Origin: Talpa occidentalis
Taxonomy: Eukaryota; Chordata; Mammalia; Eulipotyphla; Talpidae
Direction of reading: 5' to 3'
NCBI RefSeq assembly: GCF_014898055.3
Contig: NW_023601212.1
Coordinates: 54,796,329-54,860,328, forward strand
DNA length: 64,000 bases
Both the position numbers and the translations under genes were made by a program. Under the pieces are notes generated by a model. It saw only the letters and a list, made by a program, of their open reading frames with translations, was not told where the DNA came from and searched no databases. Below are positions 36,120 through 48,879 of the stretch, piece after piece (the stretch's first letter is position 1; every line of letters starts with the position of its first letter).

Positions 36120-36969
36120 CTACAGAAATAGAACCATTCAAATAGAGCACCATCAACGACCTCTGATCACTTAACAAGTTATTTTTTAAAAAGAAAGTAA
36201 ACACATTATTTGTGTATTTACGATTTCTATAAACTAGCAAAACAAAAACAATAAGGTGACTACTAAAGAACAATTTAAGAAAAAAAACTAAAAACTATCC
36301 TGTTTCCATAATTCTGCTTATATAAGTTTTATAATTTAATTTTTATAAAATGTTTATTGATTAGTTTTTTTTTCCTTTTTGTATCACCATTATTCTGTTT
36401 CTGAAAGACTGGCTTGTCCCTGGAATAAGGACATGGGATATGAAATTTCTCACCTTTGGTGATTATCTGGTTCAAGTTACTCAAAATCATTACTTTTGCT
36501 CAATTATCCATGGGCAACCTAAACAAGTTGATGGTCTGAATATATGTCACAGCAGACATATTTCCGTTTTACCAGAATCAACATCACTACTGGTAATCTA
36601 TGCAGGGCAACTATTACTAAATAAGTATGTGGGCAAATAATTTCACAGGCAAAAAAGAACTGGATTGAGAACCACTGGGAAGCTCCATGGGATAAATTTC
36701 TTTGGGGCAAGAGAATGTTATCTGTGGTCAGTATGCAGTGATTGCCAAACCAGCATAAGCCTGCCAGTGTTTGTGACAACCCAACAGTGACTACTCATGA
36801 CATAATAGAGGACAATTACACTTCAGACAAAATAGCAACAAGGGCTTTACAAACAACAGTGCTCTTTATCTAATATCTCAAGAAAAGAAAAAACCTATCA
36901 GGAGTTACAGAATCAAAATGTACTACCAAGATAAAGTTAATTGACATGCTTTCTAGACAAAATACTTAC
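36120..36969. other. CEP350 intron, nothing recognised
   Basis: 850 nt with no named repeat. Confidence 0.5.
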
Positions 36970-38951
36970 AGGTCTGGGACACATGTCTGGTGAGGACATC
37001 TCTTCTTTCTCGTCTTCCAATTCAGACCTTAAGAAGCAATCTAGAACACTTGGTGACTGTTCCTCTATATTTTGGGACAGGTCTTGGGATGGCACTTTCT
37101 CTTTATCATCATCAAGAAGCTCATGATTGCTAAGCCAGATTTTTTCATTCCTAGATTTCTTGATTTGTTGTAGTTGATTGACTGTATCCTTTACAAAGGC
37201 TTTTAGTAAATTGTCTGTTAGTAAGGTGACAGTTTCCATTTGTTGCTTTGACTTCTTTTCCTCACACAGTTGGGCTTCCAGTTGGTTCTTTTCTCTGGTT
37301 AAAAGGTCCAGAAGTGGGGTAGAAAGTTTTACTGAAACTTCGGGATATAGGTTCTCTTCCTTTTCTGTAAATTGCTGTTGCTGCTTCAATTCTTCAGAAA
37401 ACGTATTATCTAAAGTATCATCTTCTAAAGCAATGGAAACTTTTTCTGTGGCACCAGAAACAAGGTTTTTGTTTTCCTTTGAAGAAATCAGTGAATCCAC
37501 TGAAGACTGCTGGTGAACATGGGCTTCAAGTATGCCAGAAATGTCCTGTATATTGTCAGCTTCTATTTTAAGGCTTCTATCAACTGAGGTTTCTCTATTA
37601 TGCATACTAGGTGGAGATTTCTCATGAAAATATTCAATTGCATTCTTTTCTTTATCAAATTTGGGTCCTTCTTCATCTTTTTGTTCTTGATTAAAGTATT
37701 GATATCGCTCATCTGAATAAGAGTCTTCGTCTTCATTTATGTCTACATAGTCATCAAAGTTTTCTGGAATGTGAGATATTTTTTGAGGAGGAGCAAAAAT
37801 GCCATGCTTCTCTTTGCACACAAAGTATACAATGCCATCATATGTTCCATTGTTATTCCCTTCAGGTTTATCCAACTCCACTCCAGCCCAAAATCCTTTA
37901 GCAAAACTAGTCACACCTTTGAATCGAAGAGTTCCTGGTTGAACATTGCCAATTAATACCCTATCACCAATGTGGAAACCAAGCAACTCATCTGCAATAG
38001 AAACTGAAGTCAGGGAGGATGATTCAATAATTCCCTGTTCATGCTCTACGTCACTACGCTCCTTACTTTTCATCAGCTCAGTAGGGGACTTGAGTTCTAG
38101 TAGCCTTTCAGAGTGAACACTGTTATGAACAGAAAAGCTTTTCTCACTGAGGCACTCACTGATTTCATCATCACTACCAAAGCTAGTGGCTCTACTTCTA
38201 AAGCTCCTTGTTCCCTGTGACTTATCTCTGCAAGACTGAGAGTCTTTCCTTAGTGACAACAAAGATGACATGTCAAAGTCATCTTTGTACAATTCAGCTG
38301 AAATTTCTTTCTTGAGAGAAGACACTTCAAAATCTTCAGAGTATGATATATCTTTAGGAGGAAAAAGATGATCTGACAGAAGAGAGTCCCTTTCCTTTAT
38401 GTTCTTTTGTTCATGAATGTCTTTTTCTGATTTGACGTTTGGACTATGATCCATGTCTTGATTTGACTGTCTATCTTTCAACTCATTTTTATGAAGAGTT
38501 TCAATAGCTAACCTAACTAAGTCTTTCTGAACATTTACAGAATCTAAAGAAAGACTTTTTGAAAAAATTTCGGATGAATCTCCCTGCTCCAGATCCAGTT
38601 TCAGTAAGACATCAGACTTTCTAGATTGTTTAGAATAGGCATCTTCAATCACACTCTTTTCCAATTTTGTATATCCTACTTCTTGTAGTTCTGATTTTTG
38701 ACTGGATTCTTCAACCTTGGCATCTGACATATCCAGAATTCTATTTGGGACACTATATTCTTTGAGAAGAGGTAATGAAGGCACATTTTCTAGATAATCT
38801 CCAGATTCTGCTCTGGTTTTCCTTGGTCTAAGAATTGGAGATGAAGTCTGAAAATGCTCTTCTGTCTGACTGTCCAATTCATCCACTCTCTTTGTATACG
38901 CAGACAAAGATCTTTCTGATATTGATCTCTCAGAACCTGCCAATGCAGCAT
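36970..38951 (-). CDS. CEP350: CEP350 large coding exon containing the CAP-Gly domain
   Basis: This 1,982-nt exon encodes about 660 residues. The first 320 or so are acidic and Ser/Lys-rich and look disordered. The CAP-Gly domain follows (about 37765-37985), with the hallmark sequence FHIGDRVLIGNVQPG, an aromatic and glycine pattern KGFWAGVELDKPEG, and GNNNGTYDG where the family usually has GKNDG. CAP-Gly domains bind the C-terminal EEY/F tails of tubulin and EB proteins, so a microtubule or partner contact is likely. An acidic stretch and a coiled coil (LLDLLTREKNQLEAQL and onward) come next. The acceptor is CTTTAAG before 38951; the donor is CCT|GTAAGT at 36970. The frame is open throughout. 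Confidence 0.97.
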
Positions 38952-39334
38952 CTTAAAGGAAAAAAAAAAAATTACATAAAAATTATTTAATCACAATCTT
39001 TAAATTTCTGAAACCAAAGTTTAAATAAAAATCAAATCTTAGTAAGGAAAAACTCTGGTAAAATGAGTTGTTTTGGTTATCACATAAAGTAGTTTTTCCT
39101 TTAAGAGAATATACTATACTAACAATAAACAGAACATTTTAAATATGTGAAAATTTAAAGTTTGGAATAATTTCTTAAGTGTCACCTTAACTTACAAAGT
39201 GAATAAAAACAGATCTAAGTATATGGAGACACTGTTTTGTATGATTATCCTCAAATCTGCCAAAACAGAATTGTATGCCATACTGTTCTTCAGATAGAAA
39301 ACCAATGAAGGAAGGACAAAGCTGCATCAACATA

Positions 39335-39703
39335 AACTTATGCCATTCAAAGCAACACAGATGGAGCTGGAAGGGATTATGCTCAGTGAAATAAGTCAGA
39401 AGAAAAAAGAAAAATACTGGATGGTTTCACTTAAAGGAGGGACATAAGGAAACCATACCAGGGTTCAGGAAAAAAAAAAAACAAAATGACAAAACTAGCA
39501 GGCAAACTATAAATCAGAGCCATTCAGCAGGGGAGGGGGAAGAGGAGGGATCAAAACAGGAGGGAAGAGCACAAGAGACTACGGTGATGGTTCATGGATA
39601 TATTGGTGGTGGTAATTTATTGGGTGGGGATAAAACCTGAAAGGTAAAATCAAACATTGCACAAAAACGAACAATGATATAAAAATATATAAATTTAAAA
39701 AAT
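39335..39703 (+). mobile_element. 5'-truncated L1 3' end
   Basis: The extreme ORF2 end (ATTATGCTCAGTGAAATAAG) and 3' UTR are present. CTGCATCAACATA (39322-39334) and CTGCATCTACATA (39704-39716) flank it as a 13-bp duplication with one mismatch. Confidence 0.9.
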
Positions 39704-40244
39704 CTGCATCTACATATATATATATCTAAAAGAATGAATTCTCCTGGGGACTTCAACTAGGCTCCTAAGGGTAAAAAAAAAGATCAACTATGTGTGCAAA
39801 TATAGTACTTCTAAGACTAAAATTGCAAAATAAGAAAATAAGTATGATTTAATAGGCTAATAAACCAAGAATTCAAAGTTTTTAATTGAAATCTCTATTT
39901 TTGTCATTGTTGCTAGGTACACTTTTTTCATGAATTATACTTTATTTTCAATAATTCTTATCTGTTTCGGATTTAACTATAAAAAGTGTAGATAACCACT
40001 CACCTCGAGAAACAGTAGAGGATTAAAATATACATAACCAAATACAAAAACCGATTAACAGAGAATTTAGAGATGCTAATGTCATATTTAGTCATTCTAG
40101 ATGAGTATCTATATACCTCAGTTTCTTTCATAAATTTGGGACAATAAGCTGATTCATATAACTTATACATGATCAATAAATCACTTTAAAATATAAAAGT
40201 ACCTTAAAATATTAAATAATCTATTATTATCTTTAATATGTTCA

Positions 40245-40945
40245 TTGTGCATGGTTATTACCCAAAAGACAAGAAACAAAAAGGGTTGAAGAGGATTTGT
40301 AGCAAAGGGAACACTTGTTCACTGTTAGCAGAAATGTAAATTGATTTAACCATTATGGAAAGCAGTATGGAAATATTAAAAAAATTAAAAATAGAAATCC
40401 CATACCCCACACCTAGGTATTCACTTGGAAAATATAAAATGCAAATTTTAAGAGACATACACCCCAATGTTTATTGCAGCTTTAGTTACAAAAGCAAAGA
40501 GCTGGAAACAACCTATGTGCCCATCAATAGAAAAATGGGTAAGGATGATGTGATCTATATACAAAATGGAATACTACTGAACTATTAAAAAAAAAAAAAG
40601 ATAAAATCCTGCCATTTGCAACAACATGGATGGACCTAGAAGTTATTAGGCTTAATGAATTAAGTTGGAAAAAAATAAATGCCATATGATTTCATTCATA
40701 TGCACATAGAGAAAACAGGATTAATAAACTAAATAAAACAAATATAAACTTTTAGACTGTAAGACCAATTAGTAAGACCAGAAGGGAAGTGGATCAATCA
40801 GGTAAATGGGAACAACTGTATGGTGAAGGATGGAAATAGACTTTTAGTGGTAAACTTAATGTAGTATATACACACTGATTTTCAAGGACGTACACCTGAA
40901 ACGTATACTGTGCTATAATGTAACATTATTTCAATAAAAAATAAA
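40245..40945 (+). mobile_element. Older L1 3' portion
   Basis: ORF2 remnants (CAATGTTTATTGCAGCTTTA) and the 3' UTR end in ATTTCAATAAAAAATAAAAC. It is antisense to CEP350. Confidence 0.8.
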
Positions 40946-41094
40946 ACAAAAATTCTCTGATTAAAATAAGATTTGTTTCCTAGGTGGGGGAATTCATTTT
41001 TTAATCAAAAAGTTGTAAAGACAGAATTTTGTAGGCACTGTATAAACCCTCAGATTATATGGATACAGCATAATTACTTTTTCTAGGTACATAC

Positions 41095-41177
41095 CAACAT
41101 GTTCAGCAATAGACTCTAGGGATCCTCTAGAACGTTCTGATTCTGTTAGTGATTTCCAATTTTTTGCCGTTTCAGAT
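41095..41177 (-). CDS. CEP350: CEP350 small coding exon (83 nt)
   Basis: This 83-nt exon encodes 27 complete residues beginning SETAKNWKSLTESERS and ending LESIAEHV, plus a phase-1 G. The acceptor is ACTTCAG before 41177 and the donor is G|GTATGT at 41095. The length is not a multiple of three, so skipping it would shift the frame. It joins an exon of phase 2 upstream and the large exon downstream, and both phases match. Confidence 0.93.
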
Positions 41178-43678
41178 CTGAAGTAGGAAAATTAATTAAC
41201 AGAAATAAACTTTCTACGGATACCAAAATAAGTGGTAACAAAAACCAGCCAATTCTTTGACAATTACTTTCTTCTACTGCATAAGAGGTATGTATTGTAA
41301 TCTTTGCCATTTTCATCTAGTCAGTAGCCTTTATTGTTCTTAGTAAATGATTTTGCCTCTTTTCATAAGAAAAACAGGTCATCAGGCACAAATTACCTTC
41401 AACATTTCTAACTATTTATTTATATTCATATCAATTCCAACCATCCTTCCTCCTACCACAGCAAGTAAAAGGTATGTTTCTCACACTTGTTCAATGCAAA
41501 CTATTTAAACCTTTTCTGCACCAAATCCCATATATTTCACCAGCCTTACTGATGGTATTCCTCAATTATCCATTCTCTTTCCTATAATCTCGCTATAGCC
41601 CTTCAATCTAGATATTTTCCAACTCAGATTATAAATTTGTATTTAGCCTCAAAATAACGCTCCCCTTTAATTCTGTACTCCACCCCAAGCTACTGTCCTC
41701 ACTTATTAAGTTAACAGGGAAAGCTACATATATCCACTATCTTCATTTTCTTACTTTCTCTTCATTTGCTAAGACAAATGCTGGCTTTTACCGCTTCACA
41801 ATGCTCTTTAAAAAAGTCAAACTCTAGCTTCAATCTCTTCACAATGCACTTAAATGCTGCTAATTTATTTTTTTGTAGTTGGCCCCTCTTATTCTCTCTG
41901 AATGCATACCTTATTTGGTGACACAGCTGTATTTATGGCTTCAACCACCATCTATGTACTTATCATAACTATATATCTAACACTGACCTCTGTCTTGGGT
42001 AATTCCACTTAGATGATCTATAAAGAACTTCAAAATTACCCAAAATCATAAGCTCCCAAAAAAGAACAACTGATTTTCCATTTAGGTTAATGGAACCATG
42101 ACACAACCACTTACAACAAGCCTGTAATCATCCTTCATTTGCCCTGCTTCCTTATCTAGCACTGAGATAAGGTCTCCTTAAGTATTCCTAAAGTCAATCG
42201 CCTATTCTCTATTCTTATTACCACTCCTTATTTGAGACCTAGCTTAGACTACTCTTGTCCCTGCTCCTAAGCTTACTCATTTCTAAGTTTCATACTGTGG
42301 TCCGAAAGAGCTCTCCAAACACAAATCTGATGTGTCATTTTTCTGGCTAAAATCCTTCAATATCTTCATTAATGAAACTATAAAACTATTTAATAGAATG
42401 CTATCTAGGATTAAAATAAAATTTATAGTGTACAATGAAAAAATGTATGTGTAACAAAAATACACACAAACTAAGCATGAAAAATATGAGAAGGAAATAT
42501 AAATAGTTACTGACATTTGCTATTTTGGGATACTTAAGTATGACATGATTTAAACTCTTTATATTTATTTCCCTCAATATTTTAATAATAGTAATAGTAA
42601 CTGTTTATTGTATGATAGGCCCTGTTCTAAGTTAAGTATGCTAACAGTTTATTAGCCAGGTATTATTATCCCTCTTTTATAGGGACATAAATTCTTAGCA
42701 AAAAATTGAAGCACAGAGAGGTTAAGCAACTTGCTCAAAGTTAAAGAGCTCATTGGAGGCAGGATTCAAACTTGGGTAATAAAATTAATCATTATGAGTC
42801 TATATTATATATTACTTCTGTAACAAATAAAAAAAAAATCCAGCTTTTTTCATAAAAACCTCCAGAGGCTCACATCTTCTAAAAAGTAAAACAGATGCTA
42901 CTAAGAAGGAGCAGTATAAGGTTTTCACAATTGGGTTATTTTTCCCATTTTTCTTCTAACTCCAGCAACATTCTATTACGTTTAGTTTCTATGATATGCC
43001 AAGCTCTTTGTTACTTCTGGCCATTCATGAAGGCCCTTTTCTCTGAAATGCCTCATTTCTCAGTACCCCTGAGCTCTCAAACTCTAGCTCATTATTCAAA
43101 ATTTGGTTAGAATATAATAAACTAACATTTTAAATATACGCTCTATATCTGCATTTACCAGCTACATAATATTCTGTCCCTGAAAAGACTCATAATTTAC
43201 TGGGTTATTCACCCATTTTTTAAACAGAATTATTGCTTCCTAAGTTTCATTAATACTAAAGAATATTATAAAAAAATGTATTCATGCAAATAGAGGTTTT
43301 TCGTGGCCTATATTTTCTCAAATTAGATTTCCACGAGTGGAATTACTGAGTCAAAGGTTACAAATTGTTTTGGACTTTGAAACACTACCAATAACTTTTG
43401 GACTTTGAAACACTGCCAACTTATGGTGCTACTAAGAACAATACTAGAGAATACTATTTTCACTGCAAGCACCAGATTTCAAGATTCAAAATACATTATT
43501 GAATTTGTACCTTATTATAAATTTGATTTGTGTAATTTTACTTTAGTGAAACTAAAAATATCAACCAACATTTTTCTTTTCATAATTTAATAACATAACA
43601 GATAGCTTCTATCAAAGACCTTTTCTTATTTTTTTCTCAAGCAAGGTAGACTATAGGTAGCTTACAAAATATTTCTAC
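41178..43678. other. CEP350 intron with MIR, L2 and L1M traces
   Basis: MIR antisense at about 42595-42785 (CACAGAGAGGTTAAGCAACT). L2 3' part at about 42840-43110. Antisense L1M piece at about 43140-43400 (CACGAGTGGAATTACTGAGT). 41400-42280 is decayed and unassigned. Confidence 0.55.
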
Positions 43679-43815
43679 CTGTGTAGTGGAAGGGGCTTGA
43701 TCTTGGGCTTTTCAGAAGCTGAGGAGAACGTTTTAATTTGAGGCTTGGCTGTTGGTGATGCTTCCAAATCTCGGTTAAGTTCGGCTTCAGTTTTCTTAAT
43801 GAATTCGTCATATGA
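43679..43815 (-). CDS. CEP350: CEP350 coding exon, end of coiled coil
   Basis: This 137-nt exon begins SYDEFIKKTEAELNRDLEAS and ends KPKIKPLPLH plus AG. The first 20 residues extend the preceding coiled coil, and the rest is a Lys/Pro/Ser-rich linker. The acceptor is ACTTAG before 43815; the donor is AG|GTAGAA at 43679, another weak one. The AG joins A from the next exon to make Arg. Confidence 0.94.
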
Positions 43816-46669
43816 CTAAGTTTAGAAAAATCATAGGAGTCACTATGCAGAATTTTAAAAAACTTTTAAATTATAAAATAGTATTATCTTTATGGCAAAA
43901 TAATCAACCAGTTAAAAAGATGTAATACAAAAATCTTTGTCCTAGTATCATTCTTCAGAACTCTGTAATGATATGTATATCTTCCTCAAAATAGTCTAAG
44001 AAAAGTATATAATTATAATTCTAAGTGTTCTACATATGAGGCAAATAATTATAATCCTAATATCAATTAGGAAATGATAAAATCTCAATTTTAACTTTAC
44101 AGAATTTTAATATTTATAAAACAACAATCCATACCGTATCACATTTAAAAACTTTAGCTGATTACATTGTTCTTTAAAGGATGTCCTAATACTTTCAAGG
44201 TATTTTTAAGAAGTTTAGCCATCTCACTGAGTTTTAATGGCAGTAAAATTCTTACGGGGTAAGCACATAGGAATATAAGTCATGAAGAGAGGAAGTGGTT
44301 GAGAGTAAAATACTTCAGAATTGCAAAAAAAAAAAAAGTTTCCTAGTTATTAGTCATTCTGTAAACAAAATTTCACTAGTCCACAAATGTAATGCATATG
44401 AAATCTAAGGGAAATCGTCCATCTATTATACCTCTCCTTAGTTTCTTTGGGCTAAAATTCCAAGTTTTGAATCTCTCTCCCACTATTTGAGGTTACACCT
44501 GTTTTATTCAACACTGTATGTCCAGACATACTCAGTGTCTGGTCCAAAGTAGACTGCCAATAAATATTATAGAATGGATGGCTGCTTGTCCATTGTTGCA
44601 GATCACTATAACTGGAGCTAAAACTCTCACAACTCTCAACATGCACTTTCACTTTCTGCTGAACTCTGAATGTTTTCAGAAAGTAACTTCTGATATTAAC
44701 ATGTACTACTATATAGCTGGATGGTCTACCTAGCTAGTCATATGAGGACGATGACTTCTCAAATCTGAAAACTATAAAAGGAATATAGTTCAGATATTAA
44801 ATCTGTGATCAAATAAAATCCAAAAGGTTTTTCATATTAACCACTATGTATTATATATTTCTTCATCACATACTCTAATTTAAAAACCTAAATACTGAGT
44901 TTTCTTTTGCCTTTATTTAAACCATTTGACAAAATAAGCAATGAGATCCTAATGACACTTCTTCAGAAATTTTGCTGGCTGAAATATTCATTAATGAACA
45001 TTTCTGAATAATGCAATTCAATCAAATAGTATTTCATTTAGTTTTCAATGGCTCCTCATCACCTATAGTAGTGCTTTTAAAACCTGGTCCTTACTACAGA
45101 GCAATTATATCCAAGTCTCTGGGAGTGAGCATAGATATTTGCATTTTCCAAAAAGCTACTTGGCTAATTCTAATGTGCAATCAGGCTAAAAATCACTGAC
45201 CTAGAGAAGGAAGGCTAATAATCATGTTAGTTTGATTCTTAAGGTCCTGAACATTCTTTTATTTAAAAAAAAATTTTTTTTATTTTATTTTGCTTCATAC
45301 TACTTTCCAACACAAACTTCTCAATATCTTAACCATGTTCTTCCAAACATCTGTGTAAATTATAATCCCTATTCTTATCTCTTTTATATACCTGTGTAAG
45401 ATGACTCTCCAGATTTGTTAGCAGTCTTACTTTTTATGTAGAAAAGAGTGTTGAATAATAATGAGGACACAGAATTTAGAATTAGAGCTAAATTAAAATC
45501 CTAGTTTTACCACATAGGAGCCACATATACCTAGATATCATTAATCTCACTGAAGCTCGGTTTCTCATGTATAAAAAAGGGATAGTAACATCCCAACCTC
45601 ATTGCTTTGAAGATAAAATGACGTCTGTATAGAGCAATGGGCTGAATTCCTGGCACAAAGACACTTGAGTATTTGATGATTAAATTAATAAACCAGAAGA
45701 GTGTGTGCTTGGTGTTACCACAATAAAGGACAATTAACAGGACAGAAATTGTGTCTAACATAGCAAAGAGCTTTCTAATACATACAGTACCTACAGTGTA
45801 AATGAAACCCACTTCCTTGAAAATTTGAAGTTGCCTATTTTTGGAAGTGTTTGGGTAGAAGCTACATGATCATTCTTTTATAAAGCCATGAGAAGGGATT
45901 CTTGTGATGAATAGTTGGATTTAGTTGGATTTAGACTGATTCAACAATGAATGTAGCATTTTAAAAACACCTGGCAGAATGTATATAAGAAAAAGGGAAG
46001 TAATCAGGGGTAGGAATATTTAGGAGACCATGCACATACTAGAAGCATGACGGTGCCAAATAGCCTGGTGACAGCAGGAATGGAAAGAGACAAGTAAGGA
46101 GCTTTATTATTCATTAAAAGGAATTGATAGGACTTGGTGATTAGATAGATAGGGAGAAGATATATCAAAAGGAAGAGTCACATTTAGAGTTATCAATTAG
46201 AAGCTATAATAAATAGTCCAAAGAGCATATGACTAAGTTGTGTGGCATGAAACATCACCCTACCAAAAAAAAAAGGCTTTAAAGTGGTAACAATTCCAAT
46301 AGCCAGAAGTATTTATCTAATGATTCTTTGCTTAAAAGAACAAGGATATCAACATTCCATTGGCATAATCCCTCTTATTTAGAAAAACAAATCTTGTTTT
46401 TAACAAATCTTAATGTAATTTTATTTATTTAAAGTAAATATTTTCCTTTAATATTTGATATTATAATACTTAATATTTCAACTTAATATTTAATGTTTTA
46501 AGCAAATGTTTGTTTAGATAGCCTCTGATTTTTTTGAGTTAGGATAAAATGTGGCACCAAACTAATATTGAAAAATCCTAATCCATTATTTTATTATAAC
46601 ATTAAAAACATTTTACACTTCACATAAACATTAGCTTTGCTGTTAAATCCCTTTCCTCCTTTGTCTAAC
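43816..46669. other. CEP350 intron with MER5A and MIR traces
   Basis: MER5A at about 45060-45210 (TTTTAAAACCTGGTCCTTAC). MIR at about 45485-45665 (GAAGCTCGGTTTCTCATGTA). The rest is AT-rich and unassigned. Confidence 0.55.
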
Positions 46670-46830
46670 CTCTAACTGTTTGATCAGACTAGCTTCTTGG
46701 GCTTTTAGTCTTTCCTTCTGTCTCTTTTTCTGTTCCTTCTTCAACTGGTCCACAACTGATTTTCTTTTCCTCAGCTCATCCTTCAAGGCTCTTATCCTAC
46801 CTTCGATGTCACTCTGGTCAGATGTAGTTT
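46670..46830 (-). CDS. CEP350: CEP350 coding exon, basic coiled coil
   Basis: This 161-nt exon encodes a strongly helical, Lys/Arg/Glu/Gln-rich stretch (TTSDQSDIEGRIRALKDEL and onward, ending EASLIKQLE). It reads as a continuous coiled coil that runs into the next exon. The acceptor is TTTTTCAG before 46830. The donor is GAG|GTTAGA at 46670, an atypical site with T instead of A or G at position +3. The frame continues in phase 0 into SYDEFIKK. Confidence 0.94.
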
Positions 46831-47205
46831 CTGAAAAAGATACAGATTCTTAATTTTAACTTAAGGATGACATTAATTCTATTAATAAAAAGCAGCAATG
46901 AAACACTCCATTTAAATAGTCTAAATGGCCATCACTAGGGAATTAGTTATATAAATTATAGAATATCTATTCTTTGAAATATTATGCAGTTATTGAAATA
47001 GTAACGAGAATGTGTAATATGGATATGGGAAAATTCCATGACTTATTTTTGCCCGAAACATAAAAAATGAAGTATAGGGGTATAGAACAGGATCAAACCC
47101 AAAAATGGGTATTTTTTACTTCTACTTTACTAAATATGTACTTTCAAAAGAAACCAGACATGAGCTCAAAAGGCATACACTCACTATGGTATCAATCTTC
47201 CTATA
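46831..47205. other. CEP350 intron segment, nothing firm
   Basis: L1-like traces only. Confidence 0.35.
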
Positions 47206-47208
47206 AAG

Positions 47209-47420
47209 CTTTCTGCAGCCTCTGCAACACGAGTTTGATTCCCAGCCGGCCAGGGAGCAACCCACATGGCGCAGACCTCTTGTGCCTTGCCCGCTGCTCC
47301 CCTCAGCAGTGTACCTGGGTCCATCTGCCTGTTCCCCACTCTGTCTCTGGTGAATCCTCTCACCCCCCCACCTCTGGCCTGTACCCCAGCTCTTGTATGC
47401 ATAAATAAATATTAAAAAAA
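47209..47420 (+). mobile_element. 5'-truncated tRNA-derived SINE
   Basis: Begins inside the head at CTGCAGCCTCTGC, retains the B box (GAGTTTGATTCCC) and the rest, with the tail (AAAT)n A9. The A box is missing, so it should be inactive. Confidence 0.9.
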
Positions 47421-47685
47421 AAACTTTCTTAGAATCCCACATACACCAAGCATTGTCTACCTAGATATGACTCCCCAAATCAATTAATTTCTTAGGTCCT
47501 TTAGTGCACAGGCTGTGCATTCTTTCATAATCAATATACCTACCACAGGATTTATAGAAGAGTAGAGGATATAGGAAAATAGACAAGAGTTCCCATTATC
47601 AATCTGCAGTAAGTACTTCATTTTTCTTCTTTTGAGACTGCTCTACTACCTCTTACCTCTCCACATAGTCCTTATTAATTCATTT

Positions 47686-47957
47686 TTTAAAAGATTTATT
47701 TATTTATTTATATAAGAACTGGGGCACAGGCCAGATTCGCAGGAGGGTGAGAGGATTCACCAGAGACAAGAGCAGGAAACAGAACAGGTAGACTGACGAA
47801 ATACACTGCTGAGGGGAGCAGTGGGCTCGAAAGGAGAGGTCTGCTGCGCCATGTGGGACCCTCGCTGGCCAGCAGGGATCGAACTAGCACTGCAGAGGCT
47901 GCAGACAGCTTCTTCACAGCGCTGTGCTCAACCACCTGCACTACTTGGGGAGGCCCA
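47686..47957 (-). mobile_element. Full-length tRNA-derived SINE, 19-bp TSD
   Basis: The duplication AGTCCTTATTAATTCATTT lies at 47667-47685 and 47958-47976, perfect over 19 bp. Confidence 0.95.
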
Positions 47958-47976
47958 AGTCCTTATTAATTCATTT

Positions 47977-48459
47977 AAGATATATTTCAAAAATATATAT
48001 ACTATGTGCAATGCAAAGTACCTGCTAGGTCCTGGTGCTACAATTGTTAACAAAACAGTTCCTCCTTTCCAGGAGTTTGTACTCTAGTAGGAGAGACCTG
48101 CTGGATAAAATCTGATTGCAATTTATGTGCTTCTTATATAACAAGTTGAAGCAGAGTGCTATAGAATATCTAAGCAAGACACTGACACATAGAAAAAAAT
48201 TCAACAATGTCTGGTGAATAAATGACTGACTGATAATGGGGATTAACACACAAGAATAATAGTATGTCATACATTGAGCAATTAGGGATATGATTAATTA
48301 TCAATAAAAATTCGGTAATTATGCAACTAACCTGTCAAGAAAAAAAATTTCGACAAATGCAGCAAAGGATAACAGTATTCTAGTATGATTAGACAAAGTT
48401 TTATGACAGAAAATTCAAATACAATACAAAGAAAACAAACACCTCATTATTAGTCTCAC
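47977..48459. other. CEP350 intron, ancient repeat-like stretch
   Basis: CTATGTGCAATGCAAAGTAC and TTAACAAAACAGTTCCTCCT recall a widespread ancient mammalian repeat that I cannot name with confidence. Confidence 0.35.
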
Positions 48460-48604
48460 CTGACTGTGTCATAGATAATGACTCATCTGACCAACTGTGA
48501 CAGTGCTGGTGGGATTTGATAGGTAGACGACATTGTCCTCCACTCCTATGACTTCCTTTGCTAGACTCCTGCTTTGACACAGGTGTGCAGCTTTTGGGAG
48601 GTGA
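48460..48604 (-). CDS. CEP350: CEP350 coding exon, Ser/His/Lys-rich
   Basis: This 145-nt exon starts in phase 0 with SPPKSCTPVSKQESSKG and ends DESLSMTQS plus one base. The donor is G|GTGAGA at 48460 and the acceptor is GGACAG before 48604. The product is Ser-, His- and Cys-containing and low in hydrophobic residues, so it is probably disordered. The remaining G joins AA of the next exon to make Glu. No catalytic motif is visible. Confidence 0.93.
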
Positions 48605-48879
48605 CTGTCCAAACAGAAAACCAAATGGGAACTGTTTTGTAATACAGTAGCAAAATTCTATTTAAAATTTGAGATACTAGCTTGTTAAAGTCAACTTTAT
48701 GACATAAAAAAGGGGGAAAAGTTTACAAATTATACAAAGACATCAATATTTTTTAAAGGCACAGAAAAAAAGTTGTTAAAATATATGCTTTTAAAGATGT
48801 TTATAATAAATTAGTTATTGCATAAATGATAATAACTCTTTGTCCTTTTAATTTTAAAAGTGTTAAATATGGACATTTG

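Noticed and set aside
37178..37516. Plus-strand frame of 112 codons
   Set aside because: It lies antisense to the large CEP350 exon and is the mirror of its codons.
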